A DNA stretch of 64,000 nt from Eutypa lata (lineage: Eukaryota > Ascomycota > Sordariomycetes > Xylariales > Diatrypaceae), in NCBI GenBank assembly GCA_022661535.1, contig JAKULF010000003.1, positions 5,890,001 to 5,954,000 on the forward strand, in the 5' to 3' direction. The position numbers and the translations under genes are program-made. Numbering within the stretch: the first letter of the stretch is position 1; each line of letters begins with the position of its first letter. The notes under the pieces are model-generated. The model was not told the DNA's origin. It saw only the letters and a program-made list of their open reading frames with translations, and did no database searches. This document shows positions 37,054 through 49,249 of the stretch, piece by piece.

Positions 37054-38256
37054 TTTTTTCACATTGGATGGGTTTCGTGGGTGGCATACTGATGATTCTA
37101 AGTTGAAGCGAAGGTGTTGATCTGATAATCTAATATTATGTAGGCTATTCATTTGCTCGAACAAAAGAAGGGAGTGAGTAGACTGAGGGACAAAGAAGCA
37201 TACCTCTGAGGTGCTAGTGTAGGTAGGTATTTAGTAAACAGTCAAGGGTAGTGGGGCTTAGATTCATGCATTTATCCCATACAAAATTACTAGGGTGCAC
37301 GCTCTGGCACCTGCTGAAGTATACCTACTTAAGTACTTATATCATCTCACAAGGGGTTCGCTTACTTTATTATGGTAGCAAACCGGTGTGTTACACGAGG
37401 TTACCAGCTACATATCACGACATTATAACTTGGTAGGGCTGATGTATGCAAGAAGTATTATGTGGCCAATTAAATTTAACCTGACATCTAAGAAGGGCAA
37501 ACTACTGTGGGACCGCATAGCCTCTCCTGGGCCAGTTTCGTCAATATCAACGATTCCTGGGAAAGTACTCAACTTTCCCTTTTTAAGTCTTTGTTGCCTG
37601 AGGACACGGTTATGATCGTATTCGAGCTATTCTCTGCCCCAGCACTATGAGTAGCTGACGTTACATACATGATTGTCTTCTTTATGGCAATTGAAGTCAT
37701 ATAGTCCTATCTGGGATATATGTTGCGCTGAATACGCCCTAGAATGAATCTCTCCGGTCCTTCCAGCGTCGCAACTTCTTGACGAAGGGGATTTAGATAT
37801 TAAAGCTCTTTGACGACTTAGATGGGAGACAACCTCTACCTTCCTTACATATCCAGAGAGGTTGAGGTTAGTCAATCTACTTACCATCATAGTAAGTCTC
37901 TTTATGAATTGAGTACGTATCATTATACCATAAGGTATATGCTGAAGGGCACACAAGCCTTCTAGATGAATGTAAGACTTCCTTTGACGATACACTTGAT
38001 ATAAACAATTGATATACATTTCTTGTACTCTAACTTTGATTTAAACATTAGTTCTAATCAGCATTCGAAAGTGCCAGATTGCAACTAAGCCTAAGAAAGT
38101 AAGCGAATCACCCCGTCACTGTCAACGCCATGGTCTAATAAAGTCTATCTGATGAAAAATGCTGTCCTGACTTGTATGCTCATTAGTATATTATTATGCT
38201 CCCATTATGCCCCCTCTCACCGGTAGAGTTGTGTTCGGCTGGAGGCTTTGGCTGAT
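37054..38256. other. intergenic spacer
   Basis: About 1.2 kb. Short ORFs only. No gene seen. Confidence 0.5.
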
Positions 38257-39990
38257 TCAAGACTGAGTGTTGTCGACAACACCACCCTCTGTGGGGCTAC
38301 CAGCCTTCTCTCTTAACCGTGCCTCTTTCTTCTCTGCAGATAGTCTCATCCTCTGTCTTCGTTCTTCCCTAAACTTCGGCCCGTATGTCTGGATGACCCA
38401 GAGAGTGGGCGAGAAGCAAGCAAAGAGCAGGGCGATGAAAGTGAAAGCCCAACCGCGACCCATTGCCGCAATCATGTCCTCGATAGTGGCGGTAAATATC
38501 GCCCCGAACGAGCACCGAACCAAATTATTCGCAGCAGTGGCAGTGGCAGGTGACTCGGGGTAAAGATCGACAATCAATATGTTCAGGATTTGAAAGGAAC
38601 CGGTCACGCATAAGCCAATGAAGAACGACATCAACAGGGGCACGGCAACAAATGTCTTCAGGTGCAGCGACCAGGCCCAGCCAATGTACGCGATGGTTCC
38701 CAAGACAAGTTGGAAGTACATTATCTGAAGCCGAACCTTCTCTATTGGGAAATCTTTCAAATCGATGCCCCGCTTGCGGTCTAATGGGAAATCAAGCTTC
38801 TTTGCCACACGCCGGAAGTTCCAGTCAAGAACGAAGCCACTGCCAACAGAGGTGATTGTCGTGCCTACGCCGATTGGAAGATAGCAGAGTCCAAGCTGCA
38901 GTTGGTTGAAACCATATATGTCCTCGAATTGCGAGGCGAGGGTGGCCGTCACCATCATGAACCCAACGTAGAGCAGTCCGTTATACAACAGGATCATAGC
39001 CATGTCTTTCTGGAGGATGATTTTGAGTGTATGGAATGGGTTCGGGATGGGGATTTTCCGTTGTTTTGAAGCAATTGATGATCGGTCTGTGTTTTGATGA
39101 CGGAGCCTGATATGGTCCAACAAGGTTCTATTCCAGCCTTGGGGCGGGATTGACCCGTTGCCAACAACCTTCCGCCCTGTCTCGGGGACCGTCAAGACAT
39201 ACGGAACCATCCAGACGATAGTAATGATGGTGAGAAACCAAAAAATAGAGGGCCAGCCGAGAAATTGCGACAACAGCCCTCCAATGATCGGTCCAATCGC
39301 AGGTCCCATTGTGATACCTGCGCCAACGATACCCATGTACTTCCCCCTCTCTGAGCTGGGGGCAATATCCGCTACGACAGCATATGACAAAGCAATAGTA
39401 CCGCTACTACCTCCGCTTTGAAGCATTCGTAGGACAAGCAATACTGCATAGTTACGCTGCAGTGCGAGGCCGATGTTGGCACCGAGGTAGATGGTGAAAG
39501 CGATTATAAAAGCCGGACGTCTTCCGGCTACATCGCCAAAGTCACCAAAGATGGTCGGTGCCAGGCCCTGCATTATGATGTAGGTAGTTAGGGTCAAGTT
39601 GACCTGGCCAACCGTGACTCCCAGGCTCTCAGCTATTGCGGGGATGGCTGGGAAGTAAATGTTGGCCGTGGTCGGAGAGATGAATGCGGAGAAGCAGTTC
39701 ATAAACACAATCCACCACTTCATGGACGGCGAAAAGACGCTATAGGGAGGGCCGCTCGAGACTCTGGATAGCGTCTCCAGGTCACGGGGCTCGACGTCGC
39801 CGCTTTCCTGTCCATTTTCGGAATCGCTACTGGTGGTATCCACGGAGTGGCGTTCGGAATTGGCACAGCCCGGTGAGACGGGCAATCCTTGGCTTAATGG
39901 GGACCGGCTCCGTTCGGGTGTCAGTGACGAGGAAATCTCGTGCCCATCTTGAGCGTGTTCAAGTTCAAGTTGTTTTTCACGGTCATTCAT
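38257..39990 (-). CDS. MFS transporter, DHA1-like
   Basis: Single-exon polytopic membrane protein, 577 aa from the chosen start MNDREKQLELEH. An upstream in-frame ATG at 40098 would add 36 residues including a nine-Leu run encoded by an AGC/AGT repeat, an unlikely leader. After an acidic/Ser-rich cytosolic N-terminus of about 90 residues come twelve hydrophobic helices. DHA1 marks: FGDVAGRRPAF (motif A), VLRMLQSGGSSGTIALSYAV (motif B region), and GAGITMGPAIGPIIGGLLSQ (motif C). NPFHTLKIILQKDM lies in the central loop. It resembles the fungal Qdr/Dtr1/aflT-like group that exports drugs, polyamines or metabolites with protons. Substrate unknown. Confidence 0.88.
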   Translation of the reverse strand: MNDREKQLELEHAQDGHEISSSLTPERSRSPLSQGLPVSPGCANSERHSVDTTSSDSENGQESGDVEPRDLETLSRVSSGPPYSVFSPSMKWWIVFMNCFSAFISPTTANIYFPAIPAIAESLGVTVGQVNLTLTTYIIMQGLAPTIFGDFGDVAGRRPAFIIAFTIYLGANIGLALQRNYAVLLVLRMLQSGGSSGTIALSYAVVADIAPSSERGKYMGIVGAGITMGPAIGPIIGGLLSQFLGWPSIFWFLTIITIVWMVPYVLTVPETGRKVVGNGSIPPQGWNRTLLDHIRLRHQNTDRSSIASKQRKIPIPNPFHTLKIILQKDMAMILLYNGLLYVGFMMVTATLASQFEDIYGFNQLQLGLCYLPIGVGTTITSVGSGFVLDWNFRRVAKKLDFPLDRKRGIDLKDFPIEKVRLQIMYFQLVLGTIAYIGWAWSLHLKTFVAVPLLMSFFIGLCVTGSFQILNILIVDLYPESPATATAANNLVRCSFGAIFTATIEDMIAAMGRGWAFTFIALLFACFSPTLWVIQTYGPKFREERRQRMRLSAEKKEARLREKAGSPTEGGVVDNTQS

Positions 39991-41173
39991 TGGCACTGGT
40001 GGTAGATCAAAGAGTAGCAGCAGTAGGAGTAGCAGCAATATGCGAATATTGAGCAAAGCATTCTCGAGATCAGGTCTTGGCCTTGAAATATATTTCAATG
40101 CTTACCGGTTTTTCTGTGCGGAGACGACATCGGCACGGCTATAGGTCATCTAAGTATACAGCCGTCATCCACTTTTACCGGGAATAAACAGAAGCGGGTG
40201 GAAACATCGATTCAATCTGGGCTGTTCTGGGCCGTTATTTCCGTAGATCGCCTCCTACCTTGATTACCCAGAGCTGTCAGGGAAACCGGGACCGGCGCCG
40301 CTCCGTAGCCCCAACTTTTGATAACAGGCATTTGAATGGTTGAATGGTCGGGAGAAAAATCCAGAGAGACCGCAGTGGAGTTTCTCTCGCCCACTAGGTA
40401 CCTAGAGCTAGTATGTACCTATCGTCGTTATCTGTCTCGTTTTAGTTGGTGAAGATTATCGGAAGCGATGTCGGCTATAATTGCTTGCTGTTTTGACTGT
40501 CTAATGTCCGGGTATATGAAGTCGGTGACGAAGTGGAGCTCGATGAAGCCAATAGGGGCGTTTCTATTCCAAACAGAAAAGGAGCCAAATCGTTGCGGAA
40601 ATGATTGATTCGACCTCCTGGTAATATATTATACCAGCCATATATACGTAAATTAACCTTTTAAGTGCTAATTATACATAAGCAACCGGTATTAACATAT
40701 CGTATATTTTAAATAACCATAAGTTTATGTTGTGTTCGATAGAATAATCACCCGTTTTTACCGAATTAGCAGGTATTATTCAAACCATATCAATATTTAA
40801 GGGTATCATTTAATTGGGCACCGACTTGGGAGCTATACTGTTTGTGCAGAGTGGCCCACTAAATTTACCTGCTACTTAATATGCAGCACCTGTCACCACT
40901 CTCCACCTATGGATGGTACCTAGGTATACTTCATAGCTTACGTAGTAAGTAATCCAGCTAAGTCCTTATAACTCTAGGGACTTAGTCAAGCATGTACCGA
41001 AGTAAAGTCGTATAGCCAGGTGACCCAGCTAAGTTCTCTAACTGCGTCATCAAGCCATGTGATCCGGACCGGAGGGGCCTCTGAATGAGGGTGTAGCTAG
41101 GTCGCATTCTGTTGAAGAAGCTCTATCCCTAAGCACCTCAGCTGAGAGCCCCTAGTTGCCATTACAAGAAGTC
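39991..41173. other. intergenic spacer
   Basis: About 1.2 kb with the transporter promoter; strongly AT-rich between 40620 and 40800. No gene seen. Confidence 0.5.
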
Positions 41174-41860
41174 CTACAAGAAGTTCTTCAAAGCATCATC
41201 AAGCATCTTAGCTTCCTTGAGCGCGACTGCCTCTCCTGCCTTGGCCAACCCAATCTTATTATGCCAAACAACTCTCATACCAGCATCAGTTGCGCCCTGG
41301 ACATCTCCTGCGCTACCGGCAACGAATAGCGCCTCACCCGGCTCAACGCCCATCGCAGTCAAGATGGCTTGATAAGCAGGCTTGACGGGCTTGTAGAACC
41401 CACTTTCTTCCGCCGTGATTACGTTGTCGAAGACAAATCCGTCTGCGCTGCCTTCGCTCACGTACTTCTCGACTCCACGGGCAGCCAGGTGTCCTAGATA
41501 TTTCGAGCAATTCGTCACCACGCCGAGCTTATACCCCCGCTGCCTCAGCACCCGTAGCACCTGTCTAGTCTCGGGCCACGCCTGCAGACCTTCCCAGTCG
41601 CGCAGCAGAGCTTCCGGTGCCGATGGAGGCAACCCGATGTCGTGTGCAGCGTCTCTGACTTTGTCCTCATAAGGCACATATGCGCCTGCGCCAAAGGTGA
41701 CTTCGAGGTAGCGTGCACGCCAACGTCTGCCCTCAGCTGAGGTACCTGATGGCGTCGATGCGTCCCAGAGGCTCCAGGAGTCTATGAGGGCAGTGAGGAG
41801 GTCAAATATGATGGCTTTGGGCTGCCAACCTGGTTCAACGTTATTATGGTTGACAGACAT
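41174..41860 (-). CDS. HAD-superfamily hydrolase (haloacid dehalogenase-like)
   Basis: Intronless, 228 aa. HAD motif I reads AIIFDLLTALID with the nucleophilic Asp but Leu at the usual second Asp position, as in haloacid-dehalogenase-like rather than phosphatase members. Motif II is VVTNCS, motif III Lys is in FYKPVKPAYQ, and motif IV is FVAGSAGDVQGA. GMRVVWHNK follows as in this group. A soluble enzyme acting on a small organic halide or phosphate is possible; the substrate is unknown. Divergent from UFE1 across about 880 bp. Confidence 0.9.
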   Translation of the reverse strand: MSVNHNNVEPGWQPKAIIFDLLTALIDSWSLWDASTPSGTSAEGRRWRARYLEVTFGAGAYVPYEDKVRDAAHDIGLPPSAPEALLRDWEGLQAWPETRQVLRVLRQRGYKLGVVTNCSKYLGHLAARGVEKYVSEGSADGFVFDNVITAEESGFYKPVKPAYQAILTAMGVEPGEALFVAGSAGDVQGATDAGMRVVWHNKIGLAKAGEAVALKEAKMLDDALKNFL

Positions 41861-42736
41861 GATTGCTTAGATATGTTTGAGATGTGTTCAGAGTTAGCAA
41901 AGCGAGACACGATGAAATCACAATGTATATACAAATAGGTATGTATGAAGGCGTGAGAGATTCCTTCAGACATTCCCTTCGCAGAAGATGCCGGTAACAT
42001 TCGGAAGCTTCCCCCGCTCCATCGGAAGGCCAACTTAAATTCTATGGTCATCAATAAGCAACCCTATCCGGAGCCCGGGCTATATTTTTAGCCGGACTAT
42101 ATTCTTTCCAGCCGTTACCTACTACCGTAGCTATTCCCGTAATTATTACTATACCTGTCATGGTGGGTATGCAACTGCACTATAGGCGGCTAGGTGTAAA
42201 GTTTGGTCGGACTGGATGGGCTTGCTATTTTTATGGCAGTTGGTAAGAATAGTTCGGCTAAAAGTATAGCCCAGATAGAATTACTCATCAACCTTATTTC
42301 TCGAAAGGACAATACTTTTCGTGTGATCTTCTGGCGCATACGTATTAGGACATAGCATCTCCTAGAAACCGCGGCCAATCGAGTGGTGATTTGTGTCCTA
42401 GCCACATGCGAAGTACGAAGCAGCTAGGTGTGTTACATAATACTCCCATTCTTGCCTAGTGCTTTTAGCACAGCCACAAAGCGGGTACTTATAATTGTGG
42501 CTAATTACCAGCGTGTCGTCACGGATCAAATCGAATTGCATGGCTACCAAATGTTCCAAACGGGGAATTGGCAAGTTGGCAGCTTGACATATCGCATCTG
42601 TACATGTAGCTCCAACGACCACGCTTTCGGAATATTAGATCTACATATGTCTAATATAAATTCACAGGTTCTCTCTTCGTGTACATGATAGAACGATTGT
42701 CATGATAAATTCAACACCGGCGCGACAATCAGTGTA
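41861..42736. other. divergent promoter region (HAD / UFE1)
   Basis: About 880 bp between outward-facing start codons. AT-rich; no gene seen. Confidence 0.5.
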
Positions 42737-43924
42737 ATGACCGAGATCACGCCAATATTCAATGGCCTCCTCAAAAGCCATGAAGCTCCCTCCGCTAGAA
42801 GGAAGAGCTTCACTGTAGACAACCTCGATGACTTCTTGAAAGAAGCTTACAAGATAGTTAGTCTAAATGGAACACATAATCTAGGTTGCTAAATCGCTAA
42901 CATAAAGTACTTAGAGATCGAGCATCGCATCTCTCCATGCTGATCTTAGAAATATCCGACAATCGTACCTCTCTACAGCTCAGCCTCGAAAGCATGTAAT
43001 TCGTTCGTCACATAAAGACCAACAGTCACGACCCTTGTCAGACCGCGAGCGCGAGGAGATCGATGCACAGATGAAGCAAATGCTACGGGCCCTGAACGGA
43101 AGCATACGAAACTTAGTAGACGCGGAGCAGGTACGACACGAGACGGCGGTCACCTTGATCAATAAGAAATATGGACGCGGTTTGAATCTTGCAAGGGCAT
43201 GGGCGGCAGGAGGGGGCCCATCGAGCAAGACCGCCGAGCACTCCATAGCACAGGATCGAGAGACGACGATCAGCACACACAGAGAAAGCATATTATGGTT
43301 CCTACGGCAGCGTTTGCAGGAGTGTGTCGAGACGCAGCAGAACATGATGGAAATTCGGATATCAAGAGAGATGGAGAAGAACAGAAGTGTGTTAGCAAAG
43401 GCTCGAGCGCCCGAATTATCTTCACTGCGCAGCACATACGAAAATGGCAGCTCGGCAGATCACAAACCCATGGCTTCGAGTCAAGCAGCTGCGTCTCAAG
43501 ACACAACGGCGTCTCATAACCCGGCAGAGGGGTTGACGCAAGAGCAAATCCAAATGTTCGAACAGGATAACCAGGAGATGCTGAAACACTATGAGAGCAC
43601 ATTAGATCAAGTCAGGTACGTTGCAGCCGAATTCAAAGATCTAGGGATTCTCGCTCATTAGCTGACAATGCCCTTCCATACAGGACGGCACAGAAGTCGC
43701 TTATCGATATTTCAGAGCTGCAAACCCAGCTCGTAGACAATCTCGCGACTCAGTCTGCACATATCGATCAGCTCGTAGCCGACTCTATGAACACAACGGA
43801 AAACGTAGGCGGGGGTAACAAGCAGCTCAAGAAGGCGACGCAGAAGCCCAGCACGGCCAAGTACACATTTTATGCGACATGCGGGCTTTGTACATTTTTG
43901 ATAGTGTGGGATCTTATAATATGA
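42737..43924 (+). CDS. UFE1: ER t-SNARE UFE1 / syntaxin 18
   Basis: Qa-SNARE for Golgi-to-ER retrograde fusion and homotypic ER fusion. Three exons: 42737-42856 (40 codons, begins MTEITPIFNGLLKSHE), 42915-43615 and 43684-43924; phases 0 and 2; 353 aa. The N-terminal syntaxin-18 domain reads DDFLKEAYKI then SSIASLHADLRNIRQSYLST, followed by DREREEIDAQMKQMLRALN. The C-terminal SNARE helix begins around HYESTLDQVRTAQKSLIDIS and passes TQSAHIDQLVADSMNTTENV. It ends in a tail anchor YTFYATCGLCTFLIVWDLII. The first exon is too short to stand out alone, but the frame fits without gaps. Confidence 0.9.
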
Positions 43925-45191
43925 AGATCAATATTCATCCGGTCCCGTCGTTACTTGTGTATCTTCATATGCTGCCAGTTGGATTTCAGTTTAGGAACTC
44001 GGTGACGACTTTGGCATGTGAAACTGTGTCAAGGTACGGCAACTATTTGTCAACTAATTCCATTCCGACATCTATATCCCAATGAGGAATTCGGGCTTCA
44101 TTACCTAGTTAGAATCCCGACAAATCGGAAAATCGGCCGATTTGCCTACAAGCTTGAGCCTTTTGTCTGGGGCATAAGTACTAAACATGACCCCATAGCC
44201 TCGGTCGAGGGATCTGGGGAGCCGAAGGATAGTATAGGTTTCCACAATTATCCAATCCAGGAATTCCTTTCCCGAGAATTTATATAGGTACACGAAGTAG
44301 AATATTATGTCACTTGATGGATTCTTGTTGGTTATTAGGTACCTAATAATAAATCGAAACCTTGATCCTGAAGAATTTCCGTCCCACCCCATCGTCTCTG
44401 CTTGTCCATTTGTCAACCTACAAGACGATATGAGCAAAGGCTACTTTGACCTAAGCATTTAGTAACGCCAAGCTATCGGAGTCCACCAAATGGTCATCTC
44501 GTCTCAATATTTGACTTTCGTTACACATAGCGTCTAGTGTGTGACTCAACTTGTTATTGCCGTTGCATGCCATTAGTTGATACCAGTTGATGATTAGGTA
44601 CGAAGTGTTGCTTGCTTACCTTGGGTGCGGTAATTTCCCCAAATAATGAGAGATATTCATATGGGGGGGTCATAAAAATAAGGCTGAATACTGAGCCAAC
44701 GCTGATTTGATCGCCCCAGACTCTATTAGTTACTACCCCATCAACCCCTCCGGAGCACACTCGGAGTTAGATATTGTATCCCCAAGCACGCAAAAAAGCA
44801 CCTAAGCAAGGGCCCGTTCCCCGCCCCCGCTCTCTCTTAGGTACTTACTTAGCAGCTATTTTAGGGCACCCTACGCGCGCCTATCGACGTGAACGTCATT
44901 CCAATCACCCCACTGACGGCCAGGCAAACCCCCGCTAAAATCTGTCTCGGCCACTCGAAACGTTCCTGCAGCTGTTTCCCTGTCAAGCCAGGCCAAGCTT
45001 GCATGATCCGACGCAGCAAATCGTGGTATCATATCAGCTGTTACCTCTAGTTAAAGCTAGGTGTCACCTCGAGCCCATTGATTCACCTTGGAAAGAAGGA
45101 AAATCAAACATCCGCCCTTGTCTATCTTAAACCGCTTACCGTCTTTTTATATTTCTTCTTCTCGTCTTTTCTCCTTCCCCTCCAACCAATA
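43925..45191. other. intergenic spacer
   Basis: About 1.27 kb between the UFE1 stop and the aminotransferase start. A pyrimidine-rich leader directly precedes the latter (45125-45185). No gene seen. Confidence 0.5.
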
Positions 45192-46652
45192 ATGCCCTTT
45201 GATCCTTCGTATCACGCCCAGTCAGTTTCTAGAGTCAGAAGTATAGCCAGACAAATGTCGCCGCCTTCAGCTACCAGTTTCACGGCCGAGCTTGTGCCTC
45301 AAGCTCCCGAAGATGCTCTCTTTGGTCTTATGAGAGCTTACAGAGCCGACCAAGATCCTAACAAAGTCGACTTGGTTCGTAGTCACATTCCGAACTAACC
45401 ATGCCTCGATAGATATTTCAGCATTGCTAACATATGGGTTTCTGGTTAGGGAATTGGTGCTTATCGTGACGACAATGCCAAGCCGTGGGTGCTACCGGTC
45501 GTCAAGAAGGTATTCTCAACTCTGTACCATATATAACCGTCCATCTTGTGCTCTACTCACCAACTCTACTCCAAACAGGCAGATGAAGTCCTCCGCAACG
45601 ATCCGGAGCTCAACCACGAATATGCCCCAATTGCCGGTATTCCCTCATTTACCGGTAAGGCCGCCGAACTTATCCTAGGTGGTGCCGACTCTCCCGCCAT
45701 CAAGGAGAAGCGAGTGACATCTGTGCAAACCATCTCTGGCACTGGCGCTGTCCATCTCGGCGCTCTGTTTCTCTCCAGATTCTACCCCGGCACGAAGAAG
45801 GTCTACCTCTCAAATCCCACGTGGGCAAACCACAACCAGATCTTCACCAACGTCGGCATTCCCATCGCTCAGTACCCCTACTTCTCCAAGGAGACAAGAG
45901 GCCTCGACTTCGAGGGCATGAAGTCCGCCATACTCGGAGCTCCCGAGCGATCCGTCATCCTCCTCCACGCCTGTGCCCACAACCCCACGGGCGTTGACCC
46001 TACCTTGGAGCAGTGGAAGGAGATCGCCGAGATAATACGTCAGAAGAGCCACTTCCCCTTCTTCGACTGCGCCTACCAGGGATTCGCCACCGGCGACCTG
46101 TCGAAAGACAACGCCGCCGTCCGGTATTTCGTCGAGCAAGGTTTCGAGCTGGTGGTAGCTCAGAGCTTCGCCAAGAACTTCGGCCTCTACGGCGAGCGGG
46201 CGGGCTGCTTCCATGTCGTGACCAGCCCGGCCGCGGACGCCCAGAGCACCATCGCCCGCATCGCCTCGCAGCTCGCCATCCTGCAGCGGTCCGAGATCTC
46301 CAACCCGCCCCTGTACGGGGCCCGCATCGCCAGCACCGTCATGAACGACCCGGCCCTGTTCGCCGAGTGGGAGGACAACCTGCGCACGATGTCCGGGCGC
46401 ATCATCAGCATGCGCACGGCGCTGCGGGCCAAGCTGGAGGAGCTCGGCACCCCGGGCGCCTGGAACCACATCACCGACCAGATCGGCATGTTCAGCTTCA
46501 CGGGCCTGACCGAGGCCCAGGTCCTGAAGATCCGCGAGGACGCCCACGTCTACATGACCAAGAACGGCCGCATCAGCATGGCCGGGCTGAACACGAAAAA
46601 CGTCGACTACGTCGCCAAGGCCATAGATAAGGTCGTGAGGGAGGTGCAGTAG
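45192..46652 (+). CDS. aspartate aminotransferase
   Basis: PLP enzyme interconverting aspartate and 2-oxoglutarate with oxaloacetate and glutamate. Exons 45192-45374, 45450-45509 and 45579-46652, both phase 0, 438 aa. Motifs: GIGAYRDDNAKPWVLPVVKK (exon 2), SGTGAVHLGALFL, ACAHNPTGVDPT, FFDCAYQGFATGDL, and the PLP-binding Lys280 in AQSFAKNFGLYGERAG. The N-terminus (about 30 residues with Arg and Ser) could be a weak mitochondrial presequence, but the sequence also suits the cytosolic/peroxisomal form; I leave this open. From about 46040 the third codon position is strongly G/C-rich, unlike the first two exons. Confidence 0.95.
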
Positions 46653-48256
46653 GAAGGGAACTAACTGGTTGGCGAACATGGTGAGTCTTTTCTTTGTTCG
46701 GGTAAGGGAAGCAGGGAAGGATATGGGTATACATGTGAGATTTAGGTATGTGAGAGACGGGAGGCATATCGGCCACTACGCTTGTGGTCGTCAGCTAGGG
46801 CAAAATATGTTCCAGGCCCCCGGGTTAGGGATTTGCTGGTTATAGAGCATAGGTAGATCATCAATGCGGATTGCATTATACAATTGCCTTTGCTAGCAAT
46901 AGTCTTCACCTCGGTTTGTGCCCATTAATTGGACTGAGAACTATGAGAAGTTTTATGTTTGCATGATGAGCACTATTTCGGCCTATCTCTGTCACTTAGC
47001 CTCGTAGGAATATCTTGTGGTTCTTACTATAGGCTTCCATTCTCGAATTCAATGTACAAGGGTATCTTGAGTTTCAAAGCCTACGAATGTGATGTAAAAT
47101 ATAATTTTATAATGCCCAGTATATGGATACTAGGGGTTGAGTTAGTCTGTATATTCCCCTTGAAAATGCAATCCTGGATCTCTTCTTTCTGCAAGCCTTG
47201 GGTATACTTCACTTCAGATACTAGAAATATATTACAATGATAACAATGGGCCCAACATCCACGGCTCTGTTACACCGTATGATCGACTGTTTACATCAAG
47301 AGATTCACAAGCATTCACGTTTGGCTTTTCTACAAACCGCCATCTACCAGCTAGCAATATCTAACCATATGAGGATATTTTGTCTCCTAAGTTGATTAAC
47401 ATATGAGGGTAGTATAGGTACAGGTACATTGTAGTTTAATGAACAAACAAAAATAGGTTGGTTATATTATATCATAGGTACGGCTGAGACGATAAGGTGT
47501 TGTTGAGAAATACTTACTTTTATACCGTAGCCTGTTGATTTTTATTAAGATATAATACCTCTTAAGCTCTTTATAGAAATGTGCCCTATGCTTGTTTGTT
47601 CCTTATTTCACGATCACATACCCAACACTTTATGCTTTTTCTTCTTGTTTCTAAAAACACCTAAGCGTCTCTACTTAGTATTACATCTCGTCTTTATAAA
47701 TCAGAGACTAGATGTTAGATTATTATAAACAAGAGGAAAATATTAGTAGCTAAAAGGGTAGCATTTGGATTCTAAAGAAGAGAGAAATATACACTGCATT
47801 TTGTGGTCGATTACATTTTTCTTTTAATCATCTTCTAGTCAAAATTCAAAATATATACATATAACAAATGAAAATTTTGATGGTAGGGTTTGCATCCCTT
47901 GCACGTGGATCAACTGGGTAATTCATATACAAAATGTTAATTGCATTTTAGCACACATCTAGGGGGGGTTCAAACCCCTTAAGTTGCCTCCGTAAACACC
48001 TACGTAATGGGACTACCTACCTATGCAATTGATGGTTGTAGTTAGGCTATAGGTTGCATTAAAAAGGGGTGTGCCGCCAACCGCCTAGTCATATTTTAAC
48101 CACAACTTTTATGGATTCAAATCAACCTTGACTATATTCCTTTTATGCTTCCCCTTTTCCGTCTCCCCGAACAAGACCTTTCTGCCAGCCAAGTCCCCAT
48201 TTTCGACAACCCACCCCTCTCTTTCCTACTCACAAGTCCAACATCCCCTCAACCCC
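46653..48256. other. AT-rich intergenic region
   Basis: About 1.6 kb without a supported gene; 46900-48060 is notably AT-rich with few long ORFs. A GGGGGTTCAAACCCC stretch near 47970 resembles a tRNA T-arm, but no acceptor stem or anticodon arm can be built around it. Confidence 0.5.
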
Positions 48257-49249
48257 CTAAGCAGCCCCAGCCGCAGAAGAAGCCGTCGCAGTAGGCGGGA
48301 CCACGGATCCGGAAGACGTAGGCGTGGGCGTCGGCTCCGGGGGGACGGGGACCTCCGCGGCGGCGCAGCCGAGCTGCACGTCGTCGAGGGCCCACCCGTT
48401 GTCGGTGGCGTTGGAGCTGGGCGAGAAGCCGAACCAGACGACGCCGACGACGCCGCTGAGGTCGACGTTCTCCTCGCCGAAGCTGCTGAGCGGCACGCTG
48501 ACCGTCTGGATGTCGCCCGCCAGCCCGTCCAGCGTGTAGTACGCGCTGGCGTAGTCCTCGTCGTCGCAGTCCGACTTCGTCTGCAGCTCGATCGACACCG
48601 AGGCCGCGGCCGGCCCGCGCACCGCGAACCCGAGCGTCGAGAGCCCCTGCGCTGTCGTGTCGATGCAGGGGAATTCCTCGTACTGCGTTTGGGGGGCTGT
48701 TTGTTAATGTGTTGTTCTTTATGTCTGATGATGCGTTTTCTTTTGTCTGTCTAGGGGGTTCTGGTAGGGGATGGTATTATAAGGCATGAGATGAATAAGA
48801 GACCATGTGGATGTTTCTAGAAAGGAACGCTGAAGGAAAGTAGGTAGGTATAGAGGTGAGATGTTTCTGGTAGAATGTACATACGACGTACGACGTATCG
48901 ACGTCGAGTGGCTCGAAGTTGAGGATCCCTTCGTCGTCTACGCCGATGGCTTCTATTGTCTCGTCATCTACCGAGAGGTGTTAGTGTGCTCTCCTGTGTT
49001 CATTTTACTGTATATATATATATATATATAGTGGAGGAAATTGTGAGAAGGGGAGACGGGGAAAAGGGAGGAGGATATAATCAACTTACAGCCTGCTGCC
49101 CCTTCCAACAGATTCAGGCCCTCTTCCCACTGAGAGAAGTCATCGATCAACAACGCTGCCGTGCATGCTTCTTGTCTACGGTTGATTCCAGACTTAGCTG
49201 ACGCACAGCTACCCATCAGGAGAGAGGCGAGAATCTTGCGTGACGACAT
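48257..49249 (-). CDS. probable secreted beta-sandwich protein
   Basis: Three exons: 49249-49090, 48967-48885 and 48682-48257; phases 1 and 0; 222 aa. The start MSSRKILASLLMGSCASA is a plausible though short signal peptide, followed by a dibasic NRRQ. The body (LIDDFSQWEEGLN, STLGFAVRGP, SVSIELQTKSDCDDEDYAS, GDIQTVSVPLSSF, VVGVVWFGFSPSS, GWALDDVQLGC) alternates strands as in galactose-binding-like/CBM sandwiches. The last 30 residues are Pro/Thr/Ser-rich and look like an O-glycosylated stalk, with no hydrophobic GPI tail. No catalytic motif. It could bind a cell-wall polysaccharide; that is inference. Confidence 0.72.

Noticed and set aside
39991..40098. 36-aa N-terminal extension of the MFS transporter
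   Set aside because: Mostly a Leu run from a simple repeat; MNDREK is the more plausible start.
45810..46679. 289-aa ORF antisense to the aminotransferase
   Set aside because: Shadow of a GC3-rich coding sequence on the other strand; no recognisable content.
47960..47985. tRNA T-arm-like GGGGGTTCAAACCCC
   Set aside because: No acceptor stem, D-arm or anticodon arm can be found around it.
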